From an uncultured Clostridia bacterium (GTDB lineage: Bacteria; Bacillota; Clostridia; Oscillospirales; Acutalibacteraceae): 64,000 nucleotides of DNA. Below, piece after piece: positions 47,612 through 56,931 of the stretch (positions are counted from its first letter, which is position 1; each line of letters starts with the position of its first letter). The stretch spans positions 1-64,000 of the forward strand of contig CANQPS010000006.1 in assembly GCA_947625785.1 (NCBI GenBank), read 5' to 3'. Both the position numbers and the translations under genes were made by a program. The notes beneath the pieces are model-generated. The model did no database searches and was not told the origin of the DNA. It saw only the letters and a program-made list of their open reading frames with translations.

Positions 47612-50600
47612 CTACATCTCCTCATGCATTTCTTTAAGCATTCTGCCCCAGTTGTTACCCTTGGCATCAAGATTGATAAACCAGATGAAATTATCTATCG
47701 CTCTTGTCATTGCTACATAGAGTATTCTCGATTCTTCCATCATCATTTCTTTAATTTCTGTTTTTGTTTCATAGAAACTGTTTGAATATTGACTGCCGTT
47801 AGCAGAAAGACAGTATCCAATCTTATCATCAATATAGGATACTTCGAGTCCGTTTTTATGAGGCTTGTCTATTTCTTCATCAGTAGCCGGCATTATGACT
47901 GTACCGTATTCAAGACCTTTTGATTTATGAACTGTAAGACAGATGACCCTTATGTCCTCTGAATCAATGGCAATCTCTCCTGACTTTGCTTCCGTGCCGG
48001 TCATTATATTGATATGAAGCGATTCATTGATCGAATCAAGAGTGAGATAGCTTTTCTTGTTCATATTGGATAACTCTTCAAAAACAAGCTCATAATTTGC
48101 ACGGTAGTATTCCTGCATATACTCGTCAGACGGGGAAAATGCTTTCCACGGCTTTGTTGCTTCATATATCAGCCTGAGTGTTTTCAATACTGGTTCATTC
48201 TGTATATCTCGGATAAGCTGTTCCCATGTCTTGCCCATTACAGAGTTATAAAACTTGTTAAGGCAATCAATAAATATTGCTGTTTTTTCTTCATCAGTTT
48301 TTCCGATGATAGAGCGAATGTCAAAGATAACGTTGACGTTTCTTGAATGTATAAGGTCATATAAGTAAGTCGGATTATATGGATTGCACAGAGCTGATGT
48401 AAGACGGCACAAATCAGTACCTGGTGCAAGTCTATAAAGATCGCTGTTGTTATCGCTTTCTATAATAACTTCACGTTTCTTTGCTTCTTTCAGTATTTCG
48501 TTGATCTGATAGTTGCTTCTTGTAAGAATAGCGATAGTACGTTCGTTCTTTGAGAGTGCCTTAGTTTCCATATCAGCTGCAATACGCTGTCTCTGTTCCT
48601 CAATTGCTTTAAAAAGCATATCATAATATTCCGTTGAATTCATCTTGTCGGAATTATGATACGGAATAGGTACGACAAGAAGATCATTACTGATGTTGTT
48701 TGTTTTAACGCCTCTGAGTTCATCAACATCTCTTTCGTATTTCAACAAATTGATGCTGTTCATATAGAAGAAAGCTTTGTCAAATCTGCTCAACAGTCTC
48801 TTATCGCTTCGATAATTGATGTTCAAGGTAAATGATAGCCAATTATTGTTATCACAGCCCATTTTTTCAAAAGCAGTCATTGTAGCTCCACGGAATCGGT
48901 AAATGCTCTGTTTAAGGTCGCCCACAATGAAGAAATAAAATCCGAGTTTCTTCTGCATTGCAATAAATGATGCTATTTGTGCATCATCTGTGTCCTGAAA
49001 TTCATCTATAAATACGTATTTGAACTCATAGAGATTAGTGTTGAATGCTTCATTATCTATGCACTTATTGAGGTGAATCATATATTCAGACAGTGCAACA
49101 GAATTATTGTCTATGAGAAGCCTTGAATATTCTTTTTCGGTTTCAACGACCACCTGTTCTATGATTTTATTTAAATAAGGCAATTCGACAGGTGCAATTC
49201 CCCACGAACTCATATCAAGAGTTTTGATGTCGCATCCTTTTTCGTACAGCTTATTGGCAATACCAAGCATAAGCTTACGAAAATCATCTATGCCTATTGG
49301 TAAACCATTGAAGAATATAGGATTATGTTTGTCTTCTTCTTCGAGATATGAAGTGAAAAGACGGTCAAAAATCTTCTGCTTGTCATATTTTCCGATAATA
49401 GTAGTAAAATCTGTTCCTATGCCAAGGGTTATAGCAGTATTTGAGATTATTTCCTTAGCAAAGCTATGGATAGTGGAAATACGCATCTTCTCAATGCTTG
49501 TAACCATTTCAAGGTACTGTGTATTATTTGTTAATATAAAATAGTTCACAAACAACTGTTTTAGTCTCGATTTCATATTAAGAGCTGCATCATCGGTAAA
49601 TGTGAGCATTGCTATTTCGGCAGCAGGATTGAAAACCCCTGAATTTGAAGCGTGACTGCAAAGAAAAGCAATTCTCGACACCATAGAATAAGTTTTACCT
49701 GTTCCTGCTCCGGCTTTGATCTGAATATCATGTTCAATTTCTGCGTGTTCTATATGAAACTGGTCAATATTAAAGTTGGTTACAGCCGCAATATTCGCAA
49801 GTTCAGCTTCCTGTTCATCTGAAAGATTACCATTATAGGCTTGAAAAGAACTAATAGCGATGGCTTCCTCAATTAAAACAGCTTCAAAATTGAAAACGGA
49901 TAGTCTGTTGTTTTTGACTGTAATAACGGTTTCAGTATTATCAGATGAGTTTATAGCAAGATTGCCTTCTTTTATCATGATATGATTTTTTGTAAATGCT
50001 TCGGACAGCTGCTTGGCTATAACTTCAAGATCGGAAGCACCTTTAGTAAATACTATTTGCTTTGTTCCCTTAAAATATGAAGATATAATGTCATTTATAT
50101 TGGATAGAGTTATTCCATCGGAAAACACAGAAAGGCATGAGTAAGGAGTAACATTTTGTGCAGGCGGAGTTACAACATATGCAGGCTCAAAGTGATGCCT
50201 TGCTATGTCATATTTGTTACCAACCATTTTATCAAAGTTTATCTGCTGAGAATCCTGATACACTCCAAGGATTTTGCGTGAAAAACTGTAAGCCGATTCG
50301 ATATCCTCACTGAAAAGGGTATATTCCGGCTCTGAAACCACACTTAAACCGAGTTTATTATATTCGTTTTCTGAAATGAAAGGGTAGCAGACCATGTTCA
50401 TAACAAGCGGATTGATGCCGTATTTCTCGTTCATGAAATTCTTCAGCCTGAAAGAGTAAGATCTTGCCTGTTTTCTCGGAGAGTCCTCAGTTTTTCCATC
50501 GGTCATGATTATCTCATCAGGAGAAATTACTTTACTTATATGACTCTTGTTCCAACCTTTGACTTCAATTATCATGAAGCCTACATCTTTTATAAGAAGA

Positions 50601-50737
50601 CAAAAATCAAATTCTCTGCCTTTAACTTCTCTGTTATAGTAACATACGATATCTTCCGGTAAATTATCCTTTATGCACTGCCAGACTTTTTTCTCTCCCT
50701 CGTAGGTATCCGGCTGTTTGTCTTTCATTGTAGCCAT
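47612..50737 (-). CDS. NERD-domain nuclease fused to UvrD/AddA-type SF1 helicase
   Basis: 1041 aa. Residues about 10-160 are a NERD (nuclease-related) domain: GEKKVW, GREFDFCLLIK and GFMIIEVKGW supply E-D-ExK residues. Then a UvrD-type helicase: IKAGAGTGKTYSM (about residue 345), YVFIDEFQDTDDAQ, FIVGDLKQSIYRFRGA, TLNINYRSDKRLL, CLTVHKSKGLEYGTVIMP and ILYVAMTRAIDNF. A 3'-5' motor with an end-resection or degradation role is expected. It and the AddB-like neighbour resemble an AddAB pair with the nuclease moved to the N-terminus of the motor subunit. ATG 50737 with TGGAG upstream. Confidence 0.88.
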   Translation of the reverse strand: MATMKDKQPDTYEGEKKVWQCIKDNLPEDIVCYYNREVKGREFDFCLLIKDVGFMIIEVKGWNKSHISKVISPDEIIMTDGKTEDSPRKQARSYSFRLKNFMNEKYGINPLVMNMVCYPFISENEYNKLGLSVVSEPEYTLFSEDIESAYSFSRKILGVYQDSQQINFDKMVGNKYDIARHHFEPAYVVTPPAQNVTPYSCLSVFSDGITLSNINDIISSYFKGTKQIVFTKGASDLEVIAKQLSEAFTKNHIMIKEGNLAINSSDNTETVITVKNNRLSVFNFEAVLIEEAIAISSFQAYNGNLSDEQEAELANIAAVTNFNIDQFHIEHAEIEHDIQIKAGAGTGKTYSMVSRIAFLCSHASNSGVFNPAAEIAMLTFTDDAALNMKSRLKQLFVNYFILTNNTQYLEMVTSIEKMRISTIHSFAKEIISNTAITLGIGTDFTTIIGKYDKQKIFDRLFTSYLEEEDKHNPIFFNGLPIGIDDFRKLMLGIANKLYEKGCDIKTLDMSSWGIAPVELPYLNKIIEQVVVETEKEYSRLLIDNNSVALSEYMIHLNKCIDNEAFNTNLYEFKYVFIDEFQDTDDAQIASFIAMQKKLGFYFFIVGDLKQSIYRFRGATMTAFEKMGCDNNNWLSFTLNINYRSDKRLLSRFDKAFFYMNSINLLKYERDVDELRGVKTNNISNDLLVVPIPYHNSDKMNSTEYYDMLFKAIEEQRQRIAADMETKALSKNERTIAILTRSNYQINEILKEAKKREVIIESDNNSDLYRLAPGTDLCRLTSALCNPYNPTYLYDLIHSRNVNVIFDIRSIIGKTDEEKTAIFIDCLNKFYNSVMGKTWEQLIRDIQNEPVLKTLRLIYEATKPWKAFSPSDEYMQEYYRANYELVFEELSNMNKKSYLTLDSINESLHINIMTGTEAKSGEIAIDSEDIRVICLTVHKSKGLEYGTVIMPATDEEIDKPHKNGLEVSYIDDKIGYCLSANGSQYSNSFYETKTEIKEMMMEESRILYVAMTRAIDNFIWFINLDAKGNNWGRMLKEMHEEM

Positions 50738-50782
50738 AATAAAACTCCATTACATCTAATCATTATAATATGCTGTAACGTC

Positions 50783-51603
50783 TTACTCAAAGTAATCTTC
50801 ATTCAGCTTATAAACAACATACGTTTTGACTTTTTCAAGACCTATGCCGTACTTGATCATGAGATCAGCTAACAGATCACCGTTAATTAGTTTCAGACTT
50901 TTTTGCTGCTGGTTTTCTGCGTATTCTCTTGCTTTCTTGGTAAAAGTTGAAGTTGTAATGAATACCCTTTTTGTACGTCCTGCATAGCACCGACGAATGA
51001 TTGCAATACTTGTCTGCCTATGGTATTACCGGGTTCATATCTCTTAGCCTGTATATATATTTTGCTCAAACCCAGTCTGTCTTCGTAGATTACACCATCA
51101 ATACCGCCGTCATGAGACTTCCCAAGAACTTTCCCTGATTGGTCATCAACACCATATCCCATTTCAAGCAATAGTTTTACAACAAGGCTTTCAAAAAAGC
51201 TGGGATGGCATTCAAGAATACGGTCTATTATCTGGGTTTTTAAGCCGTTTTTGTAAAATAAATATGTTTGATCAATCTTTTCTTCGGGCAATGAATTATC
51301 CTCAGAATATACAATTCTCTTTATGTTGCTTTTGGTATTTGGATTATCGGGATCTATTGCTGCATACAGATCGTGTTTTCCTTTTTTACCTATAATTTTA
51401 AAATACTTGACAGGAGAAGCACTTGGAAAGTCAAGACCTTCACAATGGCAACGTATCTTGGAATTCACAACATTCAGGGGATTCTTTGCACCAAAAGTAT
51501 ACAATCCTTTTTCAACTATCTTTTCATAAACTTCTTTTGAGGTAAGACTTCCGTTTTCTTTTAGTACAATAACAACTGCATCAATAATCCTCATCCTGAT
51601 CAC
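50783..51603 (-). pseudogene. Mrr-type restriction endonuclease with N-terminal winged helix, frameshifted
   Basis: N-terminal 80 aa resemble a HARE-HTH winged helix (SLTSKEVYEKIVEKGLY), followed by an Mrr_cat domain: LLLEMGYG, SHDGGIDGVIYEDRLG (catalytic Asp), YIQAKRYEPG (Q-x-K). After DVQKG the frame is lost. The alternative frame gives VFITTSTFTKKAREYA and LINGDLLADLMIKYG to a stop at 50785-50783, the expected Mrr C-terminus. One G is missing in a G-run (CCC at plus 50965-50967; four would restore). Either a true mutation, a phase-variable run, or a sequencing error. GTG 51603 or ATG 51594 start. Confidence 0.85.
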
Positions 51604-51606
51604 ATC

Positions 51607-52800
51607 CTATATGTTATGGGATAAAACAGAAATAAACAAATCAATATCTTCTTTTGTTGTGAATTTATTGAGAGATATCCTGATTATCTTGCTTGTTTGG
51701 TTTTTAAGTCCTAAAGCTTTGATGACGTGTGAAGGCTCGCCCAAACTGCAAGCAGAACCTGTGGATATGGCAACTTCACCACTGATACGTTTAATAAATC
51801 TTTCGTTATTAAAGTCTGTTCTGTCAACTAAAATACTTATGATTCCTTTTGCTCTGAATTCGTCAGGTATAAAAACTCTGATGCAATTACAGCTTTTAAG
51901 TTTTGTAATAATATAATCGTCCAACTCGCAAATAAGCTTATGATTTTTTGCCATATCACGCATCGCTATTTCAGCGGCTTTGCCAAATCCAACGATGTTA
52001 TGAACTGCAAGAGTTCCTGCACGAATTCCGCTCTCCTGTTCTCCGCCATGGAGAAGTGCAGTTATTGGAGGTAATCCATATTTATCAGCTTTTATATATG
52101 CACACCCGATTCCTTTCGGACCGTAAAACTTATGAGCCGATGCTGATAAGAAATCAACACCAAGTTCTGTAACATTTACAGGTATTTTTCCTGCCGCTTG
52201 TGTAACATCGGCATGAATCAGCACGTTATGGCTGTGAGCCACTTTTGCTAAGGCAGTTATATCATTGATACTGCCAATCTCGTTATTCACATATATAAAA
52301 GAAGCAAGAGCAGTTTTGTCCGTAATAGCTTGTTCAAGCTTATCAGAAGAAATAATCCCGTGTTCATCAACTTCTATAAATGTCGCCTGATAACCTCTGT
52401 CAACTCTGCTGTTGGCAGAGAACAGCGACATGGTGGCATCGTTATTGGAATAGATTTCACCATTCAAATATTTGCACACATTCAAAGTTGCTTTATGCTC
52501 GGCGTTTGATGTAATTACATGGTTCTTGCCGCCACAGTAGTATTTGCTGTAATCAAGAACGCCCTTAATGATAAGATTGGTGCTTTCGGTCGAGCCCGCT
52601 GTGAAGATTATTTCCTCACTGCTTGCACCAAACAGAGCAGCTACTTTGGCTCGGGCTTCTTCGACCGCCTGCCTTGCATTATTAGCCTTGCAATAGTATT
52701 TACTTGATGGATTGCCATATTCCTCCCTGAGATAAGGAAGCATTGCGTCCAGTACTTCTTCATCAACGGGAGAAGTAGCTGCATTATCAAGGTATATCAT
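51607..52800 (-). CDS. dndA: Cysteine desulfurase DndA (IscS/NifS-like)
   Basis: 397 aa. Delivers sulfur from cysteine for phosphorothioate formation and loads the DndC Fe-S cluster. MIYLDNAATSPV at the N-terminus, PLP lysine in SASAHKFYGPKG, and the active-site Cys in STGSACSLGEPSHV. A general IscS/NifS is possible by sequence alone; the assignment to DndA rests on the operon, where ATG 52800 overlaps the dndE stop as ATGA. Confidence 0.9.
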   Translation of the reverse strand: MIYLDNAATSPVDEEVLDAMLPYLREEYGNPSSKYYCKANNARQAVEEARAKVAALFGASSEEIIFTAGSTESTNLIIKGVLDYSKYYCGGKNHVITSNAEHKATLNVCKYLNGEIYSNNDATMSLFSANSRVDRGYQATFIEVDEHGIISSDKLEQAITDKTALASFIYVNNEIGSINDITALAKVAHSHNVLIHADVTQAAGKIPVNVTELGVDFLSASAHKFYGPKGIGCAYIKADKYGLPPITALLHGGEQESGIRAGTLAVHNIVGFGKAAEIAMRDMAKNHKLICELDDYIITKLKSCNCIRVFIPDEFRAKGIISILVDRTDFNNERFIKRISGEVAISTGSACSLGEPSHVIKALGLKNQTSKIIRISLNKFTTKEDIDLFISVLSHNI

Positions 52801-53177
52801 ACAGTATCACCTACTCCGAGAACATGAAGAATATATTTATCAACACTGCCGGCATGATTGTACATATCAAGAAGCAATTTACTGCCCCTGTCGATATGGG
52901 CTTTGACATACTTTGGGAAGAATTCATCTTCTTCAAGAAATCTTCCTTCTATAAGTTCAAACATCGTCTTGAAATATTCTTCATTATCACCGGTAATGGT
53001 CTGTCTGTTGAGGTCAAGTCCGTTTGAATCGGACTTGAAGTCTTTAACTGAAGTTTTTTCAGCTACCGACCATGCGATAGCGTGTTTCACTAAAGTATAT
53101 GGTTTATAATTAGTACGTCTTTCAAGTTCCTCAAAAATCTCCTGAGTCTGCTTTGACGTTTTCAGTCTGAATATCAT
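52797..53177 (-). CDS. dndE: DNA phosphorothioation protein DndE
   Basis: 126 aa, expected size. DndE binds nicked double-stranded DNA as a tetramer in the modification complex. N-terminal MIFRLKTSKQTQEIFEELE and KPYTLVKHAIAWSV are characteristic; GRFLEEDEFFPKYVKAHIDRG contains the basic Lys/Arg patch. Lies 13 nt after dndD. Confidence 0.88.
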   Translation of the reverse strand: MIFRLKTSKQTQEIFEELERRTNYKPYTLVKHAIAWSVAEKTSVKDFKSDSNGLDLNRQTITGDNEEYFKTMFELIEGRFLEEDEFFPKYVKAHIDRGSKLLLDMYNHAGSVDKYILHVLGVGDTV

Positions 53178-53190
53178 TGTTTATTCACCT

Positions 53191-55326
53191 TTAAAAGAAG
53201 TAACCGTTCGTTACTGTAGTCTTATTTTCGCTTTGATCATTTCTGAGCAGATATTCCTTGGATATATAAGATTTGATTATTTCGTAATAATCTTTGGTGA
53301 TTTCTTCATCAGTAGAAAGAATAACAACCTGACTGCTGATGTTCGGGAAAAATTTTGCTGATATTTCTTCTCGATGGTTAGCATCAATACGTGCATAGGG
53401 CGTATCAATTACAAACGGAATATGCTTGCCTGAGATTTGTATTATTGCCCAGTATAGCGAAAGAATGAAAATCTGTCTTTCGCCTTTTGAGAGTGTATTC
53501 AGCTCTATCCTCCTATATAGTTCAAACACTTTATCGTTGGTATCACAGGAGATAATAGCGTTTTCTATGTCATTAGCATCGCTCAAAGAGAAATATCTGC
53601 AAAGCTTCCTGATGCTTTCATCTCCAACAGTTTTAAAGAATTCCTTAACACCGATGTTTACAACAAGTGACTTGAGTTCGGCAATTGTAAAACTCTGTGC
53701 TTGAAACAGGTCGAATTTGAAGTTTTCAGAAATTTCGATTATTGATATAAGGTTATCTTTACGATATATCTGTCGGAGGTTTTCTATTATTTTTTGAGAA
53801 AGCTGTTTACGAATGCTGGTCATGCTGTTGTCAATCAGTCGTTCCATCATCTGTGAAATACTTGTACTGAGGTCTAATACGTGCTTGTCCTGTGTACTTG
53901 CACGTATTTTTTCTTTTAGTGTACTAAGTTCAGTATTGAATGACTGTATCTTTGTGTAAAGTTCCTCTAACTCAGTCTGCTTTTGAGAAGATTCCAACTC
54001 CAGCAGTTCAATTTTGTGCTTTGCATTTACAATTTCATTTTTATATCTTTTAGCATCTTCTTCTGACAAGGCATTTTTCAGCCTTTGCCTAATAGAAGTT
54101 ATTCTCTTAACTAATCTGTCTTTTTCCTTGATTTTTTTTGTAAGTTCCTTTGAATCAAACGAACTTACCGCATCTGCAAGACTGATGATTTGCCCCATTT
54201 CTGTCTTGGAAAGGTCAAATATCATTTCATCAAATGCTCCATTTGATACTTCAAATCTCTTGATTATAGCTTCATACAGGGCATCGGAAAATCCATTATC
54301 TTTTTTTGTTCTATCTGCAACTATGTTACTGATAAACTCTTTAGAGAGCATATTAGTAATATATTCGTGGATTGAAGCCTTTTCTTCATATTTTATTTGT
54401 CGGTCAAGCTGCGGTATCATGTCTTTCATGATAAAAAAAGGCATCAGTTCTTCAAAAAATGACTTTATCTCACGGGCGATATGTTCTCGCTTCTTATCGT
54501 ATTTGTTTACTTCTTCTTCAAGAATTCTGGCTTCCTCCTGCGGCAAACCACCAGAACGGACAAATTCAGCTTCACGTTGTTCAATGAGTGTGTTAAGAGA
54601 AGCAATCTCTTGAGCATTGTTGGCAAGTGTATTTTCGCAGATTCTTATTGCTTCTTCGGTTTCATCTATTTTGCCAAGCACTTCCTGATACTTACTGTTA
54701 AGTTCAGCTTCCTCTTGGCTCTCTATTCTGCCATTATAATTTTTGCAGAAGTGATGTAATATTTCAAAATCATCGATCCCACACATTGTAAGCAAAGCGT
54801 TTTTAACATACTTATTATAACCGTCAGAAGAAAATATCGTTCCAACTTCTTCACCATCAAAAAGGAAGAATTCAAACAGTTCTATAGGTATAATATTGAG
54901 AATAAAGCTTTCAAACAGTATTTTCTCAGGATCTTCAAGAAGTTTGTTTTCCTCGTAAATAGTGTATTCTTCCTCAATTTTGGAATCAATAATACTCCAA
55001 TTGCGATTGATAGTATAATGCTTGGTTTCACGTTCCTTTTTCAGCTTTATCTCAATGGAAATACCCGACGTGAAGGGCTGAATCTGAAATGCCTTGTCGT
55101 TTATAAAGCCTCGTATCTTCTTGCTGTAAAAAGCGTTATTACCTGTATAGCCAAAAGCCAACGGACCGTACAGTGCAATTTTAATTGCTGTGAAAATAGA
55201 TGTTTTTCCTGCACCATTAAGTCCACCTATCAAAATAATTGGCTGTTTCTTTTTTACTGTGAAGTCAAAAACCGTTTTCCCTTCGTAGGAACTGAAATTA
55301 TCAAGAACCAGTTTCGTTATCTGCAT
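53191..55326 (-). CDS. dndD: DNA phosphorothioation ATPase DndD (SMC-like)
   Basis: 711 aa. Walker A IGGLNGAGKTSIF (about residues 33-45), a long central coiled coil (about 190-480), ABC signature LSKGERQIFILSLYW and Walker B with IPFVIDTPYARIDANHREEI. DndD nicks or structures DNA for sulfur insertion together with DndC and DndE. Overlaps the end of dndC by 26 nt. Confidence 0.92.
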   Translation of the reverse strand: MQITKLVLDNFSSYEGKTVFDFTVKKKQPIILIGGLNGAGKTSIFTAIKIALYGPLAFGYTGNNAFYSKKIRGFINDKAFQIQPFTSGISIEIKLKKERETKHYTINRNWSIIDSKIEEEYTIYEENKLLEDPEKILFESFILNIIPIELFEFFLFDGEEVGTIFSSDGYNKYVKNALLTMCGIDDFEILHHFCKNYNGRIESQEEAELNSKYQEVLGKIDETEEAIRICENTLANNAQEIASLNTLIEQREAEFVRSGGLPQEEARILEEEVNKYDKKREHIAREIKSFFEELMPFFIMKDMIPQLDRQIKYEEKASIHEYITNMLSKEFISNIVADRTKKDNGFSDALYEAIIKRFEVSNGAFDEMIFDLSKTEMGQIISLADAVSSFDSKELTKKIKEKDRLVKRITSIRQRLKNALSEEDAKRYKNEIVNAKHKIELLELESSQKQTELEELYTKIQSFNTELSTLKEKIRASTQDKHVLDLSTSISQMMERLIDNSMTSIRKQLSQKIIENLRQIYRKDNLISIIEISENFKFDLFQAQSFTIAELKSLVVNIGVKEFFKTVGDESIRKLCRYFSLSDANDIENAIISCDTNDKVFELYRRIELNTLSKGERQIFILSLYWAIIQISGKHIPFVIDTPYARIDANHREEISAKFFPNISSQVVILSTDEEITKDYYEIIKSYISKEYLLRNDQSENKTTVTNGYFF

Positions 55327-56698
55327 TATCTATCTCCTTCAATATATCAAAATGAAGCCACTGCTGATTCAAAAGTCTTTCAAGATCCTTACGCATTATT
55401 TTCGGATTTGAATAGTTTTTGTTCTGGTGGACTGATAAAATAAGATTTCGTACAAGTTCGCTCGGAACATTAAATTCTTTGCACATTACCTCTATACTAT
55501 TTACTGTATCCGCATTTATAAGAGCTTCCTTGTAACTGTCCCATGGGAGTTTTTTACCTGTAAGATCATAGTAAAGATCAACAAGCACACGACGTGAAAG
55601 ATCGAGTTCTCTATCCCAAATTTCATCTATTGCTCTAAGTTCATCAAGTGTGATAAGTTCATAATTGATAGTTTTTTGTGTTTCGATAAGCTTAGTAAGA
55701 ATCAGTTTTCTTGCTTCCCATGTAAACGGGCCATATCCCTTATTACCATGTTTATCGGCATAAACAGTACCATCACGATGCTTTTTTTCTCTGTATTCAT
55801 CTACATCTCTTATACTCATGAGCCACGTTCTAAACTCGGCTAAAGGAATAAGTTCACGATGACCTGCCTTAATGAAACCATTCAGTGATTTATCTTCTTT
55901 GACAACTGTGCAGCACCAGCATCCAAAGCGTGATTGACCGCAGCTCTGTGTCTGACCGGAGTTTGACATTCCAGCAAAAGGACATTCACCACTGTCAGCA
56001 TCAGAATACAACGCAACAAGTTCGCTATTGTCTGATCCCCAAGGTGTTTTACCGCCATTATGCTCAAGAAGGACTTTCCAAACATCATCAGTAGTAAGTT
56101 CGACTATCGGATTATAAACATATGCATCCTGAATAGTTTCATGTCTGTTAAGCATACGTGTCGCAAGTTCTCGCCCTTCAATACGCCTCTTTCTGGCGAT
56201 ACTTTCCGCTTTACGTACCCCGAGGAGAACAATTACTTCTTTTTCTTCCTCTGCCATTATTGTCTTTATTTTATCAGCACTCGGCTTGATTTTAAGCCTG
56301 TCAGTACACCACCTGAACGTACCGTTCATTCTCGGGGTGGGAAGTCCCTTACCGATTATATTTGTCCAGTATGTATTGTTAAACTCAGGAGTAACCATGC
56401 AGGACTTGATCGGCAAATTATCCCATGCGGCAGCCTCTCCAAGTAGCTTATTCATTTTGCTAAGATACATTTTTATCAAAGGATTCTCAATAAGTGTATC
56501 AGAGGATACTATATATACATTTTTGAACCTTTCTTGCGGCGAAAGAGATAAGAGCATTTCATAGACCAATTCTACGACAGTAGTGGAGTCCTTGCCACCG
56601 CTATATCCAATAATCCACGGACGTTCATCCGATTTATATACATATTCGATTTCATTTAATAATTCTTCAAAAGATACTATTTCAAAATAGCTATTCAT
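55301..56698 (-). CDS. dndC: DNA phosphorothioation protein DndC (PAPS-reductase-like ATP pyrophosphatase)
   Basis: 465 aa. PP-loop SGGKDSTTV at residues about 33-41, FRWCTDRLKI, and Cys cluster CPFAGMSN...SCGQSRFGCWCCTVV fitting the [4Fe-4S] cluster of DndC. Activates the DNA phosphate backbone and replaces oxygen by sulfur with DndD, E and A. First gene of the island; no dndB repressor lies upstream. ATG 56698 has only a weak ribosome binding site. Confidence 0.95.
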   Translation of the reverse strand: MNSYFEIVSFEELLNEIEYVYKSDERPWIIGYSGGKDSTTVVELVYEMLLSLSPQERFKNVYIVSSDTLIENPLIKMYLSKMNKLLGEAAAWDNLPIKSCMVTPEFNNTYWTNIIGKGLPTPRMNGTFRWCTDRLKIKPSADKIKTIMAEEEKEVIVLLGVRKAESIARKRRIEGRELATRMLNRHETIQDAYVYNPIVELTTDDVWKVLLEHNGGKTPWGSDNSELVALYSDADSGECPFAGMSNSGQTQSCGQSRFGCWCCTVVKEDKSLNGFIKAGHRELIPLAEFRTWLMSIRDVDEYREKKHRDGTVYADKHGNKGYGPFTWEARKLILTKLIETQKTINYELITLDELRAIDEIWDRELDLSRRVLVDLYYDLTGKKLPWDSYKEALINADTVNSIEVMCKEFNVPSELVRNLILSVHQNKNYSNPKIMRKDLERLLNQQWLHFDILKEIDNADNETGS

Positions 56699-56727
56699 AC
56701 TTAATCAACCATTCTATAAATTTGGTA

Positions 56728-56756
56728 ATTATACACATTCTATAATCGAAAAACAA
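56728..56756 (-). promoter_or_regulatory. dnd operon promoter P1
   Basis: On the minus strand, TTGTTT (56756-56751), 17-nt spacer, consensus TATAAT (56733-56728), 30 nt before the dndC start. Confidence 0.6.
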
Positions 56757-56808
56757 AGTAGAACCTGTGAAATTTGCTTTGCGTCGAAATGTGCATATAC
56801 ATCTTTAT

Positions 56809-56837
56809 ATTATATCATTTTTTGACAAAAAAATCAA
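56809..56837 (-). promoter_or_regulatory. dnd operon promoter P2
   Basis: On the minus strand, TTGATT (56837-56832), 17-nt spacer, TATAAT (56814-56809). A second start about 80 nt upstream of P1; two promoters suggest dual control in the absence of DndB. Confidence 0.6.
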
Positions 56838-56876
56838 GCGTTTTTAACAGTGATTTATGAAAAAAATTATAACCGT

Positions 56877-56911
56877 AAAAAAGCCCGATACAACGACTGT
56901 ATCGGGCTTTT
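56877..56911 (-). terminator. Terminator separating ICE genes from the dnd operon
   Basis: A perfect stem (AAAAGCCCGATAC with GTATCGGGCTTTT) with T-rich sequence on the minus-strand 3' side, 20 nt after the end of the TnpV-like gene. Marks the right border of the island. Confidence 0.75.
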
Positions 56912-56931
56912 GCCTACCATATTATTCGATT

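Noticed and set aside
33638-56698. BREX, DISARM or DndFGH restriction module
   Set aside because: No PglZ, PglX, DrmA-type methylase or DndF-H-type protein is recognisable; the helicases fit Dpd-like proteins better.
33638-56698. A true dpd (7-deazaguanine) cluster
   Set aside because: No tRNA-guanine-transglycosylase-like DpdA, DpdB or queuosine-pathway genes are present in the window.
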